Assembly (NCBI GenBank): GCA_965116245.1
Contig: OZ220497.1
Coordinates: 1,240,001 to 1,304,000 of the forward strand
Length of the DNA: 64,000 nucleotides
Direction of reading: 5' to 3'
Source of the DNA: Poriferisodalis sp965116245
GTDB lineage: Bacteria; Actinomycetota; Acidimicrobiia; Acidimicrobiales; Poriferisodalaceae
In this document: in pieces, positions 60,922-64,000 of the stretch
Numbering within the stretch: position 1 is the first letter of the stretch
Layout: each line of letters starts with the position of its first letter
Notes under the pieces: generated by a model
Databases searched by the model: none
What the model was told of the DNA's origin: nothing
Seen by the model: only the letters and a program-made list of their open reading frames with translations
Program-made: the position numbers and the translations under genes

Positions 60922-63462
60922 TCATGGCTGCAGAGTTGCGGGAGGTGTCGTTACCGCTTCTTTGTTGTATCTGCCGCCCCAGCAGACGACAGCGCCATCG
61001 GTCCGTTGCCCGCATGAGTGAAAATCGCCAGCCGCTATTGTGCTGAACTTGCCGGACGGGGGATTAGCTTGACCCTGATTGTCAGTGTCGTGATATGACG
61101 CTATTGAGCAGGCGACAGTGCCGTCCGAGCGCAATCCACACAAGTGCGACTTACCAACCGCCAATGCGGTGAACTGGCCCTCGGGTGGCTCGGGCATGTC
61201 TTTCGATGGCCAACAGGCGATGGTGCCGTTAGTGCGCAACCCACACGCCCCATTCCGGCTAACGCTGACTGACACGAACTGACCCTCGGGGGATGTAGCC
61301 CGATAGCCCCAGCAAACAACTCCGCCGCTCGTACGCAACCCGCAAGCCCGAGAGTCACCTACTGACACCTCGCTGAAGTTGCCCATCGGGTAGTCAAAGA
61401 GGCCGTTTGTGAGTTTGCCCCAGCAGGTTATCCTGCCGTTGCTGCGTACTCCGCAGGTATCCCATTCGCCGGCTGATACATGCTTGAATTTGCCTCTTGG
61501 CGGTTCTGTTTGGCCATAATAGTTGTTGCCCCAGCAAGCGACGCTGCCATCCGTCCGCAGGCCACAGGCATGCCGGTATCCAGCCGAAACTACACTGAAC
61601 TCGCCCGAAGGTGGGTTAGGGTCAACAGTGCCCGAACAACGCATGTATGCTCGTTGTTTGATTTTGCAGGCTGGCACTGGGTAGAATGGCCCGTCGGCGT
61701 AAGATTTGCCAGTGCATCGGTGGATGCCGTTGCTATCACTGGCGCAAGAAGCGTCATGGTTCCACCCCCAGCAAGCAATGTTGGCTTCGGGGTCTAGGAC
61801 GCAAGTATACTCGTGTCCGGCAGACATGGAGTTGAGTACTGGAGTTTCTGCGTATACGCTGGTGTCGTCTTCGTTCCAACAGTAAGCGCTGCCGTTGGCG
61901 CTGATGGCGCAACTGTGCTTGTGGCCAACAGATACTGCCGAAAACTCTATGGGTTTTACCGATTCAGCCAGCTCGTATTTTCCGTCGCCCCAACATACTA
62001 CGGTACCGTCGGTACGCAACGCGCAAGACTGCCAGAAACCTATCGATACTTCAGTGTATTGACCGGCTGGCACATCAGTTTGGCCTTTATTGTTTCTGCC
62101 CCAACAGGCTACGGAGCCATCAATCAGCAGCCCACATGTGTGCCGTTGACCGGCCGACACATCGGCGAAGTCGCCCGACGGAGCATCAGCACGACCGTCG
62201 CGGTTATATCCCCAGCAAGTGATGGCACCACTCTCGCGCAACACTGCACATGTGTGCCGTTGACCGGCGGATACCGCATCAAACTCACCGGACGGGGCGT
62301 CGGATTCGCCATCGCGGTTCCTGCCCCAACACGTTACCCCATTTTGAGAATCAAGCGCGCAAGTGTGATGCTTGCCAGCGGAGACGGTAACAAACCCGCT
62401 GTCTGTCGGGGCGTTCAGTTGGCCGTATTGGTTTCTACCCCAGCAGCTAATGGTCTCGGTTTCAGCCTGCACTGCACATGAATGCGCATATCCGGCCGAC
62501 ACAGCCGTGAAGTCACCCGATGGAGCATCAGCTTCGCCGTGACGGTTCTTGCCACCCCAGCAGTCAATCGTGCCATCGGCGCGCAGACCACACGAATGTG
62601 AACCACCGGCCGACACCGAAACGAACTCGCTAGTCTCACTGTCATCGCTATTACTGGAATCACCGTTACCATTTGCGGCAGTCGTAAAATCTAGATACTC
62701 GGGGCCACGCCTAGAGAACTTCTTTTTGCAGCTCTGCGAATAGGGGAACACCTTAGCAGTGTACTCAGCACCCGAAGCAAGGCCTGTTACTGTCAGGCTA
62801 TTGCCCGGAAATGCAATAATCTCGTCAGCCTTTTCTTCGACGGTGCCGTCAATGAAACGGTACACTTCCACCAAATAATGTGTAGTTGCACACTCAGACT
62901 CAAGGCGAGCTGGTTGCCCTTGCGACCACGAAACCACATAGCCACCGTCACCGGGTTCAACAGTGACGCTTACCGGGGCGTTGACCGAAGGAGCGTCTTC
63001 CACAGTTCGAGGCACCGTGGTTGTTGTTGTGGTGGTAGTTGTAGTCGATGTTGTTGTTGTCGTAGTAGTAGTTGGAGGGACTGTGGTGGTCGTGGTGGTT
63101 GTTGTAGAAGTTGAAGTCGTGACAACGGGAGTCGCGGTGCCTTCACCGGGTGGTGGCGCTACACAGTCTTCATAGAGCATGTTCCCGCCCGTGTAGCTGA
63201 AGTCTGTAGCGGGATTTATTGGGTAACTGATACCGTCCGGGCTGCTCTTGCTGCGCTTCCAGCCTCCTACGTTGTGGCAATCTTGATAAGTAACATATGC
63301 AGAATAATCTATGGCCGGTAACACAGGATCATCTAGATTTGCTATAGGTTCCTGCGCCGAGGTGGAGGAAGTACCAACCAACACCGACGCAAACACAGCC
63401 ATCGCAACTAAAGCCAGCCCACCCAGCTTGCGCTGGCGCCGGACTGCTATCCCGTTGGACAT
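60922..63462 (-). CDS. Secreted RCC1-like repeat protein with poly-Thr linker
   Basis: 846 residues. A signal peptide (VAMAVFASVLVGTSSTSAQ), a region with paired Cys (TYQDCHNVG, MLYEDCVAP), a pure Thr/Pro stretch (residues about 115-150), a fibronectin type III-like domain and about 14 RCC1/PSCW-type repeats of about 38 residues, each with HxCxL and a CWG turn (for example HSCGLRADGTIDCWGGKNRH), most likely forming one or two propellers. The repeated Cys pair (C...CW) suggests a disulfide in every blade. A good Shine-Dalgarno precedes ATG 63462. Surface or secreted adhesion is the likely role, but function is unknown. Confidence 0.85.
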   Translation of the reverse strand: MSNGIAVRRQRKLGGLALVAMAVFASVLVGTSSTSAQEPIANLDDPVLPAIDYSAYVTYQDCHNVGGWKRSKSSPDGISYPINPATDFSYTGGNMLYEDCVAPPPGEGTATPVVTTSTSTTTTTTTTVPPTTTTTTTTSTTTTTTTTTTVPRTVEDAPSVNAPVSVTVEPGDGGYVVSWSQGQPARLESECATTHYLVEVYRFIDGTVEEKADEIIAFPGNSLTVTGLASGAEYTAKVFPYSQSCKKKFSRRGPEYLDFTTAANGNGDSSNSDDSETSEFVSVSAGGSHSCGLRADGTIDCWGGKNRHGEADAPSGDFTAVSAGYAHSCAVQAETETISCWGRNQYGQLNAPTDSGFVTVSAGKHHTCALDSQNGVTCWGRNRDGESDAPSGEFDAVSAGQRHTCAVLRESGAITCWGYNRDGRADAPSGDFADVSAGQRHTCGLLIDGSVACWGRNNKGQTDVPAGQYTEVSIGFWQSCALRTDGTVVCWGDGKYELAESVKPIEFSAVSVGHKHSCAISANGSAYCWNEDDTSVYAETPVLNSMSAGHEYTCVLDPEANIACWGWNHDASCASDSNGIHRCTGKSYADGPFYPVPACKIKQRAYMRCSGTVDPNPPSGEFSVVSAGYRHACGLRTDGSVACWGNNYYGQTEPPRGKFKHVSAGEWDTCGVRSNGRITCWGKLTNGLFDYPMGNFSEVSVGDSRACGLRTSGGVVCWGYRATSPEGQFVSVSVSRNGACGLRTNGTIACWPSKDMPEPPEGQFTALAVGKSHLCGLRSDGTVACSIASYHDTDNQGQANPPSGKFSTIAAGDFHSCGQRTDGAVVCWGGRYNKEAVTTPPATLQP
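63007..63120 (-). repeat. Thr-codon microsatellite in the RCC1-like gene
   Basis: A run of more than 30 mostly Thr codons (with a few Pro, Ser and Val) in the linker; on the plus strand it shows as GTT/GTA/GTG triplets. Trinucleotide-like tracts of this sort are prone to length changes in frame. Confidence 0.85.
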
Positions 63463-63786
63463 GTCAACCTCTCAGTCTGGCGAACCGCATCGCCGACGCG
63501 CTGGCGCAGCGCTGACCGCCGCAGAGTGCATTGCTTATCACCCCGTTGTTGACTAATCAACGCGGGGTCGGCTCCGACGCCCGCTGACCACTGCCGCCGT
63601 GGAGTGCATTGTCTATCACACCCTCTTCCGTAGCAGCCCACATCTGCCAGGGCTGAGCGGGAACCCGGCTACGATCACGTCCCGGGCGGATCATGTCCAA
63701 GGAGTAGGCGACGACGCGCTAGTTGTCGGCCTTTACTGCGGTAGCGGGGTGCCGAGTTTACCCCGCTCAAGGGGGACTGACTGGCG
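63463..63786. promoter_or_regulatory. Divergent gap with repeated 18-bp element and a hairpin
   Basis: This 324-bp gap lies between the RCC1-like gene (minus) and the membrane-protein gene (plus). An 18-bp element (gagtgcattgcttatcac at 63524-63541) recurs as gagtgcattgtctatcac at 63602-63619, 78 bp apart, with 16 of 18 matches and further similarity upstream. Between them lies a palindromic segment (ccccg..gttga/tcaac..cgggg, 63541-63567). The repeats could be a transcription factor site controlling both genes. No gene is visible here. Confidence 0.5.
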
Positions 63787-64000
63787 TTGACCGCGAACAC
63801 TCGCCGAGAGGCTGTTGAGCGTTGGTTCATCCGCCGGGGCGTGCCCCACGTCATCCACGAGTACCGAGCCACTACCGATGTCTTTACCCGGGCGCTTCCA
63901 TTTCTCACACTCGTGTTCGCGGTGGAACTGTTCGCTACCTTCGGGGATCGGTTCCGCGGCTGGGCCCAGTTCGGGGTGTTCTGTGCTGGCGCTGCTATTG
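63787..64000 (+). CDS. Membrane protein, 5' part (runs off the right edge)
   Basis: An open frame from TTG 63787 with GGGGGAC upstream reads MTANTRREAVERWFIRRGVP, followed by hydrophobic segments (ALPFLTLVFAVELFATFG and GWAQFGVFCAGAAI). A stop codon precedes the start in frame (63778-63780). It looks like an integral membrane protein whose remaining helices lie outside the window. I do not recognise the family. Confidence 0.6.
   Translation, partial: MTANTRREAVERWFIRRGVPHVIHEYRATTDVFTRALPFLTLVFAVELFATFGDRFRGWAQFGVFCAGAAI

Noticed and set aside
56343..63462. The accessory segment as an intact prophage
   Set aside because: There is only one capsid-like gene; no terminase, portal, tail, lysis or integrase gene and no attachment site were seen.

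Overview
The window looks like ordinary chromosome from a high-G+C actinobacterium, most likely an uncultured relative of the class Acidimicrobiia. The signs are frequent GTG/TTG starts, an LppM-like lipoprotein, an actinobacterial-type ChdC/HemQ with a CgoX/HemY-type oxidase, a PAC2-family protein, a 13E12-type DUF222-HNH endonuclease, a CIRCE-controlled groEL, and secreted poly-Thr/RCC1 proteins. The lineage is inferred from gene content; no rRNA is present.

Layout: 1-6.5 kb holds the 3' part of clpC, an LppM-like lipoprotein, ispD, ispF (MEP isoprenoid pathway), a membrane coiled-coil protein, rlmB and tRNA-Thr. 6.6-13.7 kb holds ribokinase, upp, a LytR_C protein, glycerate kinase, CIRCE-groEL, and fdhD-chdC. 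13.8-22.9 kb holds an acyl-CoA dehydrogenase, a larE-hypothetical-glnD operon, a PAC2 protein, a GNAT acetyltransferase, DoxX, GtrA and a methyltransferase. 22.7-26.1 kb is a minus-strand envelope or glycan cluster (GT4 glycosyltransferase, methyltransferase, alpha/alpha-barrel protein). 26.2-33.2 kb holds hemE-hemY, an lnt homologue, a HelD-like ATPase and a CDGSH protein. 33.2-45.4 kb holds the giant helicase lhr, a MacB-like ABC/FtsX exporter and a cyclase-ATPase-TPR signalling protein. 45.4-52.2 kb holds a B12-binding mutase subunit, 3-hydroxyacyl-CoA dehydrogenase, an APH-like kinase, an HtrA protease, an enoyl-CoA hydratase, an MFS transporter, a DsbB homologue and tRNA-Arg.

From about 52.2 kb the character changes to accessory DNA: tandem repeats beside the tRNA, a DUF222-HNH gene with a duplicated 5' region, DUF2237, a lectin/L,D-transpeptidase fusion, a solitary gene that resembles a phage major capsid protein, a large HEPN(Swt1)-DUF499 P-loop ATPase, a secreted 14-repeat RCC1-like protein, and the start of a membrane protein at the right edge. 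The HEPN-DUF499 ATPase next to an orphan capsid-like gene is the best candidate for an undescribed system.

A second theme runs through the whole window. Short tandem repeats, mostly with a 15-nt period in frame, sit inside otherwise conserved housekeeping genes (glnD, lhr twice, helD-like twice, GNAT, FtsX, cyclase, glycerate kinase, glycosyltransferase). Non-coding arrays have other periods (13, 17, 20, 27 nt). The units differ in sequence from gene to gene, so this looks like a genome-wide habit of making minisatellites, not one dispersed element. One 17-nt array runs directly into the lnt start codon.
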